Shown: piece by piece, positions 1 to 10,077 of the stretch | How the letters are laid out: each line of letters begins with the position of its first letter | Numbering within the stretch: position 1 is the stretch's first letter | Assembly (NCBI GenBank): GCA_963931865.1 | Contig: OZ007510.1 | Location: forward strand, 15,532,589 to 15,596,588 | Length of the DNA: 64,000 nt | From: Axinella damicornis | Lineage: Eukaryota; Porifera; Demospongiae; Axinellida; Axinellidae | Direction of reading: 5' to 3' | Made by a program: the position numbers and the translations under genes | The notes under the pieces: generated by a model | Seen by the model: the letters and a program-made list of their open reading frames with translations, nothing else | What the model was told of the DNA's origin: nothing | Databases searched by the model: none

Positions 1-61
1 AGTTTGGGAGGGACTTGGCCTACCACTTCCCGTCATGTGACCTCTACATAGCAGCTGCCAG
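1..61 (+). CDS. Possible 3' end of an exon entering from the left edge
   Basis: Reading from base 3 the frame is open for 19 codons (begins FGRDLAYHF, ends YIAAA) and stops at a good splice donor, CCAG|GTACGT. The peptide looks protein-like rather than low-complexity, but I do not recognise the family and no further exon was found downstream. It may equally be a chance open frame. It can only be settled with sequence left of this window. Confidence 0.28.
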
Positions 62-841
62 GTACGTTCTTCATACACTGCTAGAGAGTCTTCTGTATAC
101 CACCAACGACCTTGAATTCCAAATTTGCCGAGCAATTCCCATTATCCCTTTCGAATGGAGTGCCTCTGACTACAGACCCTGGATTAACGCCTAGGAAAGT
201 ATAAATCCTTCCACCAGTACACGATCTGCAGCGGTGCACTGCAAGTACCATTAAGGAATGGGACTAGTCTAGCGGGGTAGCTCCTCGAATTTTCCCCAGC
301 ATGGATCGACTCACATGATCGCACAGGGGAAAGGAGAGTCTAGACCACTTAGTTTGGGCTCTACTTGAAATCCGGTAGAGCCAATCAGATTGCAGCTGTC
401 ACGTGTGATCTTTCAAATCGCTCAATACAAGCGTTGAGGACTGTCTGAAGTGGGCCTGTTATGCAGACCTGACAAGGGTGCTTACAGGCTGACCTTTAGC
501 CAGCTCTGTCTTGAAGCTTTTGATTCGTTCCTCCTGCAGGCACCGTAACCTCCACTTTGAGAGATCCTCCTTCTCATCCATGCTTAAAGCAAAGTGAACG
601 ACTTCACTTCAACATGGGCTCTCTCCTCAATTTCTGACGTCGGTGAGTTTAGGGGAGACCCTGTCCTAGCTGAAGGCAAATTCTACCAGCCTTTGTTTGT
701 AAATCTAAATAATGCCCTCTCCTCTATGGAGAGGAGACCATGCTGAACAACTTGAGCAGCATTCAAGCAGCTGCATGGGCTCTTTCCTCACAACCTTCTG
801 TCTTCTGATGGGCTGTCTGGCCGCATTGCATCACTAGGCAG
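62..841. other. Stretch without recognisable gene
   Basis: No long open frame, RNA gene or repeat array was recognised here. It is ordinary mixed sequence between the possible exon at the left edge and the repeat cluster that begins near 842. Confidence 0.5.
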
Positions 842-1746
842 GCTACGCCAAGGCGTTGGTCTAATCAGCCCCGCCCTCTGACTTTGTCTCCCGGCTGATC
901 AGGCCTGCGATCAAGGTGTTAGTTAATGTATAATGATACTTCCATTCCCTATGCAGGGACGAAGAATTAAGAAGAAGACGCAGACACGGACAGCTGGCGA
1001 AAGGTATGTCATGGGCTCACTAGCCAGGAGGCCTGCATGCATTAGTCAGAGATGATTAAACCCTTCCGGGCTGGGTCGAGGCCAGAACTAGCCTTACTTC
1101 CGGGCTGGGTCGGGGCCGGAAGTAGCGGAAGTAGCCTTACTTCCAGGCTGGGTCGGGGCCGGAAGTAGCCTTAGTTCCGGGCTGGGTAGGTGCCGGAAGT
1201 TGCCTTACTTCCAGGCTGGGTCAGGGCCGGAAGTAGCCTTACTTTTAGGCTGTGTCGATGCCGGAAGTAGCCTTATTTCCGGGGTGTGTCGGGGCCTGAA
1301 GTAGCCTTACTTCCAGGCTGGGTCGGGGCCGGAAGTATGCCTTACTTCCGGGCTGGGTCGAGGCCGGATGTAGCCTTGCTTCCGGGCTGGGTCGAGGCCG
1401 GAAGTTGCCTTACTTCCGGGCTGTGTCGAGGCCGGAAGTAGCCTTACTTACTTACGACTTTGTCTCCCGGCTGATCAGGCCTGCAGTCAAGGTGTTAGTT
1501 AATGTATAATGATACTTCCATTCCCTATGCAGGGACGAAGAATTAAGAAGTCGCAGATGCGGACAGCTGGCGAATGGTGTGTCATGGGCTCACTAGTCAG
1601 GCTACGCCCAGGCCTGCATGCATTGGTCACAGCTGATTAATCAGCCCCGCCCTCTGACTCTGTCTACGAGCTGAGCAGTCCTGCAATCGAGGTTTTAGTT
1701 AATATTATACTATCCCCTTCCCTATGCAGGGACGACAAAAGAAGGC
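842..1746 (+). repeat. Three dispersed direct copies of a 100-215 bp unit
   Basis: Copies at about 842-1058, 1458-1638 and 1640-1746 share the blocks TCAGCCCCGCCCTCTGACT, GTTAGTTAATGTATAATGAT and CCCTATGCAGGGACGA. The second and third are adjacent, and the first two enclose the minisatellite at 1063-1450. The third copy is the most diverged. There is no coding potential. This looks like local segmental duplication around the minisatellite rather than a complete transposon; no terminal repeats were seen. Confidence 0.7.
1063..1450 (+). repeat. 33-34 bp minisatellite, about 11 copies
   Basis: The unit contains CTTCCGGGCTGGGTCGGGG followed by CCGGAAGTAGCCTTA. It is repeated in tandem with point differences and small indels. 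Each unit has a short internal dyad (CTTCCGG / CCGGAAG), so the array could fold into serial hairpins and carries many ETS-like GGAAGT cores. No gene is associated. Confidence 0.85.
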
Positions 1747-1842
1747 ACTGTCTTTGGGCCAGTTGTATGCTCAAAGAAGCACTATGGAGGGGCAGTGTGA
1801 AGTCCCAGTGCTTTCTTAGGGCATGCCTTTGGCACATTGCAG

Positions 1843-2292
1843 TATCAATACATTAAGATTTTACGTGTCTGTGTGTGTCTGTGAGTGACGGAAGTGGGAT
1901 GTTCGTGGGGCAGGACTAGACTATAGTGATGCGCGACCTTCGTACTTTAATTTATTTACTGAACCTCGAACTTCGCGAAGAATGTACGAGAACATTGGGC
2001 CCGGGCACACCGGGCATGGGCTGGAATCCAGTATGCAATCGGGGAGCAGCAGCCGAAGCGGACGCAATTGGGCGAGCAGCAGCTGAAGCGGGCGCAATCG
2101 GGGAGCAGCAGCTGGAGGCGGAGGCAAACGGGGAGCAGCAGTGCCGCAATCGGGCCCGGGAGCAGCAACTGAAGCGGACGCAATCGGGGAGAAGCAGCTC
2201 TTCAGAGAGCTGTCCGGCGCCGGATTACGCACGGTAGGCGAACAAGGGGGAAGTAGCTGAGCGAGCGAAGCGAAGCGAGCTCAGCTACTTGT
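1843..2292 (-). mobile_element. R-family repeat, copy R1 (non-autonomous, possibly Helentron/HINE-like)
   Basis: This is the inverted copy of a repeat also found at 3218, 7123 and 12448. One end is TATCAATACATTAAGATTTT next to a CA/GT run. The middle is a degenerate minisatellite of about 27-30 bp (GCGGACGCAATCGGGGAGCA). The other end is a 12-bp-arm hairpin (AAGTAGCTGAGC / GCTCAGCTACTT) ending in ACTTGT. A terminal hairpin plus an internal minisatellite, without long inverted repeats, resembles Helitron/Helentron-derived elements such as DINE-1. The class is inference. GC-rich chance ORFs in several frames are not genes. Confidence 0.75.
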
Positions 2293-2346
2293 ATTCTATG
2301 AACCTTTTGTTGAGTTATGCTTACTGAGAGGCAATTGAAGCTTAAT

Positions 2347-2491
2347 TAATTGCCAATCTCGGAGAGCTAGGTATCTCGGGCTAGGAAGGAGATATGAAGC
2401 TGGGATTCACACCATTGTGATCAGCATGAATGGAGCATTCCGGTGAGGTCCATTAATTTTTTCTATAGGTTAAAATTAATTTTGACCCAAT
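2347..2491 (+). repeat. Dispersed repeat, shared with 11308-11440
   Basis: The segment contains GCCAATCTCGGAGAGCTAGG, TATGAAGCTGGGATTCACAC and GATCAGCATGAATGGAGCAT, which recur in the same order and orientation at about 11308-11440 with small deletions. It is non-coding. The second copy has an inverted partner nearby, so this may be one arm of a decayed foldback element. Confidence 0.7.
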
Positions 2492-2575
2492 ACAGTCGAA
2501 CGTCCGAAGAGAGGACACTTTGGGAACGGGACTTTTGTCCTCTCTTCGGAGGTTGTCCCTATCTCGGAGGTTCAC
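2492..2575 (+). mobile_element. pogo/Tigger-like terminal repeat relic with hairpin
   Basis: TACAGTCGAACGTCCGAAGA resembles the CAGTCGAAC... start of pogo/Tigger-class transposons, next to a TA as expected for their target site. Within it CCGAAGAGAGGAC pairs perfectly with GTCCTCTCTTCGG (13-bp arms) downstream. No transposase and no matching far end were found, so only a solo or nested terminus is supported. Confidence 0.4.
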
Positions 2576-2615
2576 CATAGTTTGATCTCATAATTATCAT
2601 CTCTACAATGTATAA

Positions 2616-2909
2616 AACGATAAGAGTAATGATATAAGAGGCTATCATGCATACATGGACGTGTGGACAGCGGTTCAAGATGAAATGCTGATTCTGAGAC
2701 GTGAACCTACCAACATATCTGACAGAAATGCTGTAGCAGTAGATCAAGTGGTGGGTCATGTTCCTTTCAACTTAGCCCCAAGTATTTCACTCTTTTTGAA
2801 AAGGGACATTAACAAGGCATTTGCAAAAGTAGCTGGACAAAAAGTCAACAGAGGAGCTGGTTATGACCAGCATTCAAGTGGCCTCTCATGCATTACACAT
2901 TGTAGCTAA
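2616..2909 (+). pseudogene. HIRAN-like domain fragment
   Basis: The open frame reads GYHAYMDVWTAV, then RREPTNISDRNAVAV, VGHVPFNLAPSISLFL and KVNRGAG. From recall, this is the pattern of a HIRAN-like module common in sponge, cnidarian and fish genomes, often in multicopy or transposon-associated ORFs (GYHxYxDxW ... RExxNxxDxxAV ... VGHxP ... FL). The frame loses similarity after GAGY, stops at 2909, and has no convincing start of its own; the ATG at 2655 is inside the domain. A decayed or single-exon fragment is most likely. It lies between R1 and R2, outside the TRIM genes. Confidence 0.5.
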
Positions 2910-3217
2910 GCTTTTATTGGACAATTTGGTAACAAGCAGATACACATTTAATGAACACTTTTAACAAGCAGGAACATTGTATGCAGATTGTAAGCTCTTC
3001 AAGGGAACAAGGTATGAATCCCAAGCAGGAGTGCCATGACACCGATCCAGATCACACTTGAGCTGCATGGATAGCATTTTAGAATGCCAATTGGAACTGG
3101 AACTGGGTTAAGTATAAGCAGTTAAAACAACCCTAGTCTTTTTACAGTGATATATAATATTATACCATAGTACGAAAAGCTGGGGTTACAGCACGTCAGA
3201 CCAAAACATAAATCACT
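2910..3217. other. Stretch without recognisable gene
   Basis: AT-rich non-coding sequence between the HIRAN-like fragment and repeat R2. No repeat, RNA or long frame is seen. Confidence 0.5.
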
Positions 3218-3757
3218 ACAAGTAGCTGAGCTCGCTTCGCTCGCTCAGCTACTTCCCCCTTGTTCGCCTACGTGTGTAATTCGGCGCCGGACAGCTCTCT
3301 GTCAGAGCTGCTGCTCCCCGATTGCGTCCGCTTCAGCTGCTGCTCGCCGATTGCATCGATCTGCTTCAACTGCTGCTCCCCGTTTGCGTCCGCTTCAGCT
3401 GCTGCTCGCCACTTGTGTCTGCTTCAGCTGCTACTCCCCGATTGCGTCCGTTTCAACTGCTCCCCGATTGCGTCCGCTTCGGCTGTTACTCCTCGATTGC
3501 GTCCGCTTCGACTGCTGCTCCGGCTTCACCTGCAGCTCCCGATTGCGTCCGCTTTGACTGCTGCTCACCGATATTGCATCCGTCTGCTGTTCTAGAAGCT
3601 TCCAGCTAGCCCATGCCCAATGTTCTCGAACATTCTTCGAGGAGTTCGAGGTTCAATTGTACGAAGGTCGCGCGTCACTAGTCTAGTCCCGCCCCACGAG
3701 CATCCCACTTCCGTTACACACACACACAAACACACGTTAAAATCTTAATGTATTGAT
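3218..3757 (+). mobile_element. R-family repeat, copy R2
   Basis: It begins ACAAGTAGCTGAGC with a hairpin (12-bp arms around TCGCTTCGCTC). It continues through GGCGCCGGA and a degenerate minisatellite (GATTGCGTCCGCTTCAGCTG) and ends with CCGCCCCACGAGCATCCC, a CA run and CTTAATGTATTGA. It has the same structure as R3 and R4 and the opposite orientation to R1. It ends about 355 bp before the first TRIM-NHL gene. ORFs rich in Leu/Ala/Ser/Cys inside it are read-throughs of the minisatellite. Confidence 0.78.
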
Positions 3758-4111
3758 GGATACATGTGTACTGCATGTACATGTATGCAGTGGCCAACCT
3801 GTGGATGTGTTTCTTTGTAGTGGTAGCATAGATAATCTATGCGGCGGTAGCGATTAGATAGTTCACGCACTACTAGTTTCACCACATGCACTGCTTACGT
3901 AAGAAGCATAAGGCTGGCGGCGAAGTAGCTGCAAAGTGAGTTGTGGTTGTTATGTAACATGTAGCTAGCTACGGATAGACGTTTCTGCTCAACCTTGCAG
4001 TGTCAGTGATTTCGCTGGTTTTAAAATAGTTAGCTAGCTAGCTAGCTAGGTTGTCTTTACTTAGCTAGCGCTACCGGTTGAAGGGCGTCTGCGAACAGCT
4101 GACACCTGAGA

Positions 4112-6265
4112 ATGGCCACAGCGCCCGATATCCCGGAGAATCAGGACGATGAACAAGGGATCAAAGAACTCAAGCAGGAAATTACGTGTCCGCTCTGCCT
4201 CGACATTTTCAAGGAGCCAAAGCTGCTGTCGTGCGATCACGTCTACTGTAGGTCGCCGTGCCTCGAGGTCTTGCTGGTGCGAAGCAAAAACAGCACAATT
4301 TCATGCCCAGAATGTCGGGTTGTTACTCTTGTGGCAGCAAACGACGTGAACGACCTACGAACTGCGTTTCACATTAATCGGTTGAAGGAAGTCGTTTTGC
4401 GCATGAAGAAATGTCCCGTGCCACTGCGGCTGCCTGATGATGAAGCCGTTGTTTCAACGGGTGATCGCCTAACCGTTAATATGCTTTGCAAATGGCACCC
4501 CACCCAAAGTCTTGATATTTTCTGCAGCACTTGTACCTGTCAGCGCTTGATCTGCCGAGATTGCGTGGTGCTCGATCGCACTCACGAAAACCACGACTAC
4601 GACTTGATAGAGAAAGTAGCCCCAGCGTACAAGAAAGCTCTGCTGGAGAGTCTGGATCCTGTCCAGGAAACCCAAGGTGAGGTAGCTGAATCGCTATCAC
4701 AAGTAGAGAAAGCAAGAGAACAAGTTGCAAGGCATGGGGATCATCTAGAACATCAGATCACACATTCTTTTGATGAAATTACTGCTCTTCTTCAGCAGCA
4801 GAAGGAAGTTCTAGTGGCACGTGTTCGAGAGCATGAAAAGGCTGATCTTCAAGAGCTCAGTGACCAGGGAAAAAATCTTTGCATTGCCTCTGACGAGCTA
4901 GCTAGCCTTATGACTTCAGCCCAAACAGCCTCAGAAGGGAGTGACCAACAATTTTTTTCGGTAAGACCAGAATTGCTGTCAAAAATTGCAGGGCTTACCA
5001 CCACAGGCCTGTCTTTGATACCAGTAACAACATTTCCTCATGTTGCTGTCCACATTGTGAGCCCCAACAACATGGGCAGTGTGGTATTTGAACCGGTAGA
5101 CCCCACCAAATGCCGTGCTGATGGGATTCAAACTGAAGCAACCATTAATGAGCCCAACACCTTCAAAGTCTACCTCTCCGACTCAAATGGCAACCCATGT
5201 GCAATACAACAAAATGTACAAGCAGAATTGAAGTCACTGAGAGTTGGCACCGTCCTACCAGCCCAGGTGACAGTGATCTCTCCTTCGTGCTACCATGTCA
5301 TATACCTACCACAGTCGCACACGCGTGGAAGGTACCGACTGGATGTCACGGTGAACACAATGCCGATTGCAAACAGTCCAATAATAGTACGCATAAAATG
5401 TCACCCAAAACAGTTGGGTACCCCTAATAAGATGATAATGTTTTCCCAGCGCTGTTTCGGACTAAGTTTCAGTCCTGAAGGAAACCTCCTTGTTGTTGCT
5501 CGCCCACTGGCAAATATTACACATTCCAAGTCCGATTTGCTTCTGGGTTTGAACTTTGCTCTGCATGGAGGAATAGAAGTTTTTGACAGAAATCTCGTTA
5601 ACATGAACAGATCATTGAGCGGGGTTATTCATCCATATGGAATTGCTACTGATTCTTCACATAATGTTTATGTAGTGGATCAAGCATTTGATATATTGCG
5701 CAAATATTCAAAGGAAAGTACATACCCTGTGCGAAATTCTTCAGCAGTGCCACTACATGAGAGATCATTTGGCACTGAGTCTTACGATGGTATGAAATTT
5801 AGTAAGGATGAAGAGCTTTACGTGTGTGATGCTATTAAACACCGAATCAAAGTATTCAACACTGAACTGATTGGATTGAGGACCATTGGCAAGAAGGGCA
5901 GCAAGCCATGCCAATTCAATATACCACATGACCTTTCATTCGACAGTCAAGGCAATATCTACATTACAGACACTAAAAACTTTCGAGTTCAAGTACTGAC
6001 TCAGGATGGGGAATTCATCCGTACGTTTGGAACAAAGGGGAACAAACCTGGTGAATTTTTATGTCCAAGCTGGATTCACGTAGATGGAAAATTTGTTTAT
6101 GTTACTGATTATCGTAGTCGCTATGTTTCTGTGTTTAATGTGTCGGGCAAGTTTATCCATAGGTTTGGAGCTGATATCTTAGGACATCCAGAAGGAATTG
6201 TTGTAGATGAAGATGGATTTGTGTATGTTGCAGATAGTGATAAGAGGATGGTGTTTGTATTCTAG
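4112..6265 (+). CDS. TRIM-NHL protein, copy 1 (TRIM2/3/71-like architecture)
   Basis: A single-exon frame of 717 residues. The RING (C26, C29, C41, H43, C46, C50, C65, C68) is followed by a B-box 2 (C126-H161), a coiled coil near 170-295, a filamin-like domain near 305-430 (ends NSPIIVRIKCHP) and NHL propeller repeats near 445-717 (GSKPCQFNIPHDLSF, GEFLCPSWIHVDG, GHPEGIVVDEDGFVYVADS). Known family members are RING E3 ubiquitin ligases that bind targets or RNA through NHL; the substrate here is unknown. Two oddities: the RING has C-x3-C (CRSPC) instead of the usual C-x2-C, and the B-box has two extra residues (CSTCTCQRLIC). The start ATG lies in GAGAATGGC, the same context as in the paralogues. 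From mid-filamin onward it is closest to copy 3. The cytoplasmic location is family knowledge. Confidence 0.93.
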   Translation: MATAPDIPENQDDEQGIKELKQEITCPLCLDIFKEPKLLSCDHVYCRSPCLEVLLVRSKNSTISCPECRVVTLVAANDVNDLRTAFHINRLKEVVLRMKKCPVPLRLPDDEAVVSTGDRLTVNMLCKWHPTQSLDIFCSTCTCQRLICRDCVVLDRTHENHDYDLIEKVAPAYKKALLESLDPVQETQGEVAESLSQVEKAREQVARHGDHLEHQITHSFDEITALLQQQKEVLVARVREHEKADLQELSDQGKNLCIASDELASLMTSAQTASEGSDQQFFSVRPELLSKIAGLTTTGLSLIPVTTFPHVAVHIVSPNNMGSVVFEPVDPTKCRADGIQTEATINEPNTFKVYLSDSNGNPCAIQQNVQAELKSLRVGTVLPAQVTVISPSCYHVIYLPQSHTRGRYRLDVTVNTMPIANSPIIVRIKCHPKQLGTPNKMIMFSQRCFGLSFSPEGNLLVVARPLANITHSKSDLLLGLNFALHGGIEVFDRNLVNMNRSLSGVIHPYGIATDSSHNVYVVDQAFDILRKYSKESTYPVRNSSAVPLHERSFGTESYDGMKFSKDEELYVCDAIKHRIKVFNTELIGLRTIGKKGSKPCQFNIPHDLSFDSQGNIYITDTKNFRVQVLTQDGEFIRTFGTKGNKPGEFLCPSWIHVDGKFVYVTDYRSRYVSVFNVSGKFIHRFGADILGHPEGIVVDEDGFVYVADSDKRMVFVF

Positions 6266-7122
6266 CCTCTCACATTAATTTTTGCTGGCAATGAGCTGCA
6301 GTCTTTCAACAATCAAGACATTTCCAATGTAATGGAGTACATATGAAGCGTTAACAAATGGATTCTTAAAAACTCCTAGGGATCAATTGGTCATGCCGCA
6401 CTGCCAGTTGCAGATGAGTGCAAGCTGAGTGATGATGCTTGTTCTGCAACTCTAATGGATACTATGAAAATTTCCCCGACTGGGAGTGACATTTTTTGTT
6501 CAGCAGCTACCAAAAGCACCTTATCTATGATGTGACATGAATTGTAAGCTATGGGACTGTAGTGGCGGTAGAGCAACTCCAGAGGTACTCTCGTTACTTG
6601 ATATAGAGTATGTCAGAGTATTGAGTGAAGTAAGGAACTAAACCAAGTACACTAACCCAATGTTGGGTGCAGCTATGTAAGCCACCAGATGCCATAATTT
6701 TGCTCTGCTGTCACAACCCTTTACCTGAGGATGTTTGTACAAGCCACTCTCCGTACTATAAGTAATCTATTGTAGCTTGTTGCGTTGAGCAGTGTACAAT
6801 TTTTGTGTAGTTCACTGGATTTGACTTGTATAGCTACTGGCATAGCCATATAATTGCTATACTTTCTGCGGGCCGAAAATAATATACAGCTATGCCAATA
6901 CAAACAACATAGCTGTACCTGAAACTAGCTATTTAGAGAAGGAAGGGAAAAAAAAATTGCTATTCTGTTCCTTGGAATGCACGGAATCAGGATAGACAGA
7001 TCTCCTGTCATGTGCCAAATTATTAATGTCTCAACACATGCACTACTTTCACTAGTAGTTCCCACAGAAGTGGTTCTGCTCAGACATTTGGCTCCACATG
7101 ATATGATTGTGGCGTAGATAAT
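6266..7122. other. Intergenic; decayed flank shared with other TRIM intergenic regions
   Basis: There is no gene. Around 6961-7105, TATTCTGTTCCTTGGAATG and a segment reading in reverse as GAGCAGAACCACTTCTGTGGG resemble sequence at 10490-10590 and 20655-20825. The gaps between TRIM genes therefore share old flanking sequence, consistent with duplication of gene plus flank. Similarity is patchy and was judged by eye. Confidence 0.45.
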
Positions 7123-7696
7123 ACAAGTAGCTGAGCTCGCTTCGCTCGCTCAGCTACTTCCCCCTCGTTCGCCTACCGTGCGTAATCCGGCGCCGGACCT
7201 GAGCTCTCTGTGCAGACTGCAGAGCTGCTCCCAGATTGCGTCCGCTTCAGCTGCTGCTCGCCGCTTGCGTCCGCGCTTCAGCTGCTGCTCCCGGGCCCGA
7301 TTGCGGCATCCGCTTCAACTGCTGCTCCCCGGGCCCCCTTTGCCTCCGCTTCCAGCTGCTGCTATGCTCCCCGATTGCGCCCGCTTCATCTGCTGCTCGC
7401 CGCTTGCATCCGCTTCAGCTGCTGCTCCAGATCGCGTTCACTTCGGCTGCTACTCCCCGATTGCGTCGCTTCAACTGCTGCTCCCCGATTACGTCCGCTT
7501 CGACTGCTGCTCCCCGATTGCGCTTGCTGGATTCCAGCCAATGCCCAGACCCAAAGTTCTCGAACATTCTTCGCGGAGTTCAAGGTTCGGTAAATAAATT
7601 AAAGTACGAAGGTCGCGCGTCACTAAAGTCTAGTCCCGCCCCACGAACATCCCACTTCCGTCACACACACAGACACGTAAAAGCTTAATGAATTGA
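7123..7696 (+). mobile_element. R-family repeat, copy R3
   Basis: It has the same ordered parts as R2: ACAAGTAGCTGAGC hairpin, GGCGCCGGA, minisatellite of GATTGCGTCCGCTTC type, then CCGCCCCACGAACATCCC, a short CA run and CTTAATGAATTGA. It ends only about 140 bp upstream of the second TRIM-NHL start. The ORFs inside are artefacts of the repeat. Confidence 0.78.
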
Positions 7697-7781
7697 TTGA
7701 TAGTCCTATGATTGTGGTTAAGGCACTTCCTTTCGTGTGCGCACACGAGGCAAGGCTACGAACTGATTTAGCCCGCAGGAA

Positions 7782-7818
7782 GTCACATGACTATAATTAC
7801 TTCCGTACTTCAGATCGA
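7782..7818 (+). promoter_or_regulatory. Shared TRIM upstream motif, copy 2
   Basis: GTCACATGACTATAATTACT, then TCCGTACTTCAGATCGAG, ends 18 bp before the ATG of TRIM copy 2. The same ordered blocks (GTCACATGA, TATTATT, TTCCGT, TAC, GATCGA) precede copies 3 and 4. TCACATGA is a recognised E-box variant (M-box/TFE class) and TTCC an ETS-type core. Function is inferred from conservation next to three paralogues; shared ancestry alone could also explain it. Confidence 0.5.
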
Positions 7819-7835
7819 GTGAGTTCCAACTGGGA

Positions 7836-9980
7836 ATGATGGCTATGGCGCCCGACACCGACATGACCGACGATCATGATGATGAACAAGGGATCAAAGA
7901 ACTCAAGCATGAGATTACGTGTCCCCTCTGCCTCGACACTTTCAGGGAGCCGAAGCTGCTTTCCTGCGATCACGTCTATTGTAGGTCGCCGTGCCTCGAG
8001 GCCTTGCTGGTGCAAAACAAAAACAGCACAATTTCATGCCCAGAATGTCGCACTATTACTCAAGTGACAACAAATGACGTGAATAACCTGCGAACTGCGT
8101 TTCATGTTAATCGTTTGAAAGAAGTTGTTGCGCGCATGAAGAAATGTCCTATGCCTCACTCAGATGACGCCGAAGCCGTCGCACCAACGGCACAAGCTGG
8201 TGGAACTGATCGCCTAGCTGTTACTATGCCTTGCAAGTTGCATCCCTCGCAAAGTACCGATCTTTTCTGCAGCACATGTCAACGATTGATCTGCCGAGAT
8301 TGCGTGGTGGTCGATCGCACTCACGAAAACCACGACTACGACTTGATAGAGAAAGTAGCCCCAAGATACAAGAAAGCTTTGCTGGAGAGTCTGGACCCCG
8401 TCCAGGAAACCCAAGGTAAGGTAGTCGAAGCGCAATCACAAATAGAGAAAGCTAAAGAACAGGTTGCAAGCCATGGGGATGCACTAGAACATCAGATCAC
8501 ACATTCATTTGATGAATTTGCTGCTGCTATCCAGCAGCAGAAAGCAGCTCTAGTGGCACGCGTTCGTGAATTGGAAGAAATTGATCTTCAAGAGCTTGAT
8601 AGTACGAAGAAAAATCTTTGTATTGCCTCAGATGAGCTAGCTAGCCTTGTGACTTCTGTTCAAACAGCTTCAGAAGGGAGTGACCAACAATTTTTTGCCC
8701 TACGACAGGAATTGCTTTCAAGGATTGCTGGGCTTACCACCAGGTTCAAAACAGGCCTGTCTTTGACACCAGTTGCATTTCCTCATGTTGCAGTCCACAT
8801 TGTGAGCCCCAACAACATGGGCAGTGTGGTATTCGAACCGGTAGACCCCTCTAAATGCCGTGCTGAAGGGGTTCAAAATGTAGCAGCTGTTAATGAGCCC
8901 AGCAGCTTCAGGGTCTACCTCTCCGACCCGAATGACAATCCGTGTGTAATGCAGCAAGATGTACAAGTGGAACTGAAGTCACTGAGGCTTGACACCGTCC
9001 TACCAGCCCAGGTGACAGTGATCTCCCCTTCGTGCTACCATGTCACATTCGTACCGCAACTGCACACACGTGGAAGGTACCAACTGGATGTTACGGTTAA
9101 CACGACATCAATTGCAAACAGTCCGTTTACAATACACATAAAACGTCACCCAAACCAGTTGGGCACCCTAAGCAAGACAATACCATGTTCTGGGTCTTGC
9201 TATGGACTAAGTGTCAGTCCTGAAGAAAACCTCGCTGTTGTTGTTCGGAAAACTGTCTCGAGCTCGGTTAATGCTATTTATTTATTTGGAGAAGTGCAAG
9301 TTTTTGATCCCAGCTTCGTTAGAGTTATCAAAACTCTTGCTCTGAATGACGTTTGGCCTGTTGGTGTTGTCACAGACTCCTATAGTAATGTCTATGTATC
9401 AGGCCAACAGAGAGGTCAACTGCATAAATACTCAAAGGACAGTAAAGTCCCTGTGAAAAGCACATCAGTAAAACTTTTGGGAATTCCAGATGTATCCCCG
9501 AGTGGTCTCGAGATCAGCAAGAATGGCGATATCTTTGTATGTCATAGCAATAAGCATCGTATCGAATTCTTTAATTCTGAACTGACTCAAATCAGCCATT
9601 TTGGTAAACGAGGCAGCAAGCCAGGCCAATTCAACATACCACATGACCTTTCGTTCGACAGTCAAGGCAATATCTATGTTGCAGACTCTAAAAACTTTCG
9701 AGTTCAAGTCCTAACCCAGGAGGGGGAGTTCATCCGTACGTTTGGTACAAAGGGGGACAAACCTGGTGAATTTCTATGCCCCAACTGGATTCACGTTGAT
9801 GGAGAATTTGTTTATGTTACTGATTACCGTAGTCGCTATGTTTCTGTGTTTAATGTGTCAGGCGAGTTTATCCATAGGTTTGGAGCTGATGTCTTAGGAC
9901 GTCCAGAAGGAATTGTTGTAGACAAAGACGGATTTGTTTATGTTGCAGATAGTGGCGAAAATGCAGTGTTTGTATTTTAG
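7836..9980 (+). CDS. TRIM-NHL protein, copy 2
   Basis: Single exon, 714 residues, with the same domain order as copy 1: RING (CPLC ... CDHVYC ... SPC ... CPEC), B-box, coiled coil, filamin-like domain, NHL repeats. This copy has the canonical B-box spacing (CSTCQRLICRDC) without the two-residue insertion of the other four, so it may keep the ancestral form. The filamin N-half is of the VSPNNMGSV type seen in copies 1 and 5. The middle NHL blades (VNAIYLFGEVQVF, SNVYVSGQQRGQ) differ from all others, while the last blades are almost identical to copies 3 and 5. The tail SGENAVFVF groups with copy 5. An alternative start two codons downstream gives MAMAPD. It is probably an E3 ligase; the target is unknown. 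Confidence 0.93.
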   Translation: MMAMAPDTDMTDDHDDEQGIKELKHEITCPLCLDTFREPKLLSCDHVYCRSPCLEALLVQNKNSTISCPECRTITQVTTNDVNNLRTAFHVNRLKEVVARMKKCPMPHSDDAEAVAPTAQAGGTDRLAVTMPCKLHPSQSTDLFCSTCQRLICRDCVVVDRTHENHDYDLIEKVAPRYKKALLESLDPVQETQGKVVEAQSQIEKAKEQVASHGDALEHQITHSFDEFAAAIQQQKAALVARVRELEEIDLQELDSTKKNLCIASDELASLVTSVQTASEGSDQQFFALRQELLSRIAGLTTRFKTGLSLTPVAFPHVAVHIVSPNNMGSVVFEPVDPSKCRAEGVQNVAAVNEPSSFRVYLSDPNDNPCVMQQDVQVELKSLRLDTVLPAQVTVISPSCYHVTFVPQLHTRGRYQLDVTVNTTSIANSPFTIHIKRHPNQLGTLSKTIPCSGSCYGLSVSPEENLAVVVRKTVSSSVNAIYLFGEVQVFDPSFVRVIKTLALNDVWPVGVVTDSYSNVYVSGQQRGQLHKYSKDSKVPVKSTSVKLLGIPDVSPSGLEISKNGDIFVCHSNKHRIEFFNSELTQISHFGKRGSKPGQFNIPHDLSFDSQGNIYVADSKNFRVQVLTQEGEFIRTFGTKGDKPGEFLCPNWIHVDGEFVYVTDYRSRYVSVFNVSGEFIHRFGADVLGRPEGIVVDKDGFVYVADSGENAVFVF

Positions 9981-10077
9981 CTTCTGTAGCTTCACTTATT
10001 TTGTGATGCACCCCACTTTCGAATTGTCTTTATCTTCCCTCCCAATTTTATTTAGGTAGCTAAGTGCAGCATGTTGT

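Noticed and set aside
1921..2237. ORFs rich in Ala, Leu, Cys and Arg in R1, and similar ones in R2, R3 and R4
   Set aside because: The R-family minisatellite is open in several frames in each copy, with no conservation of any single reading frame.
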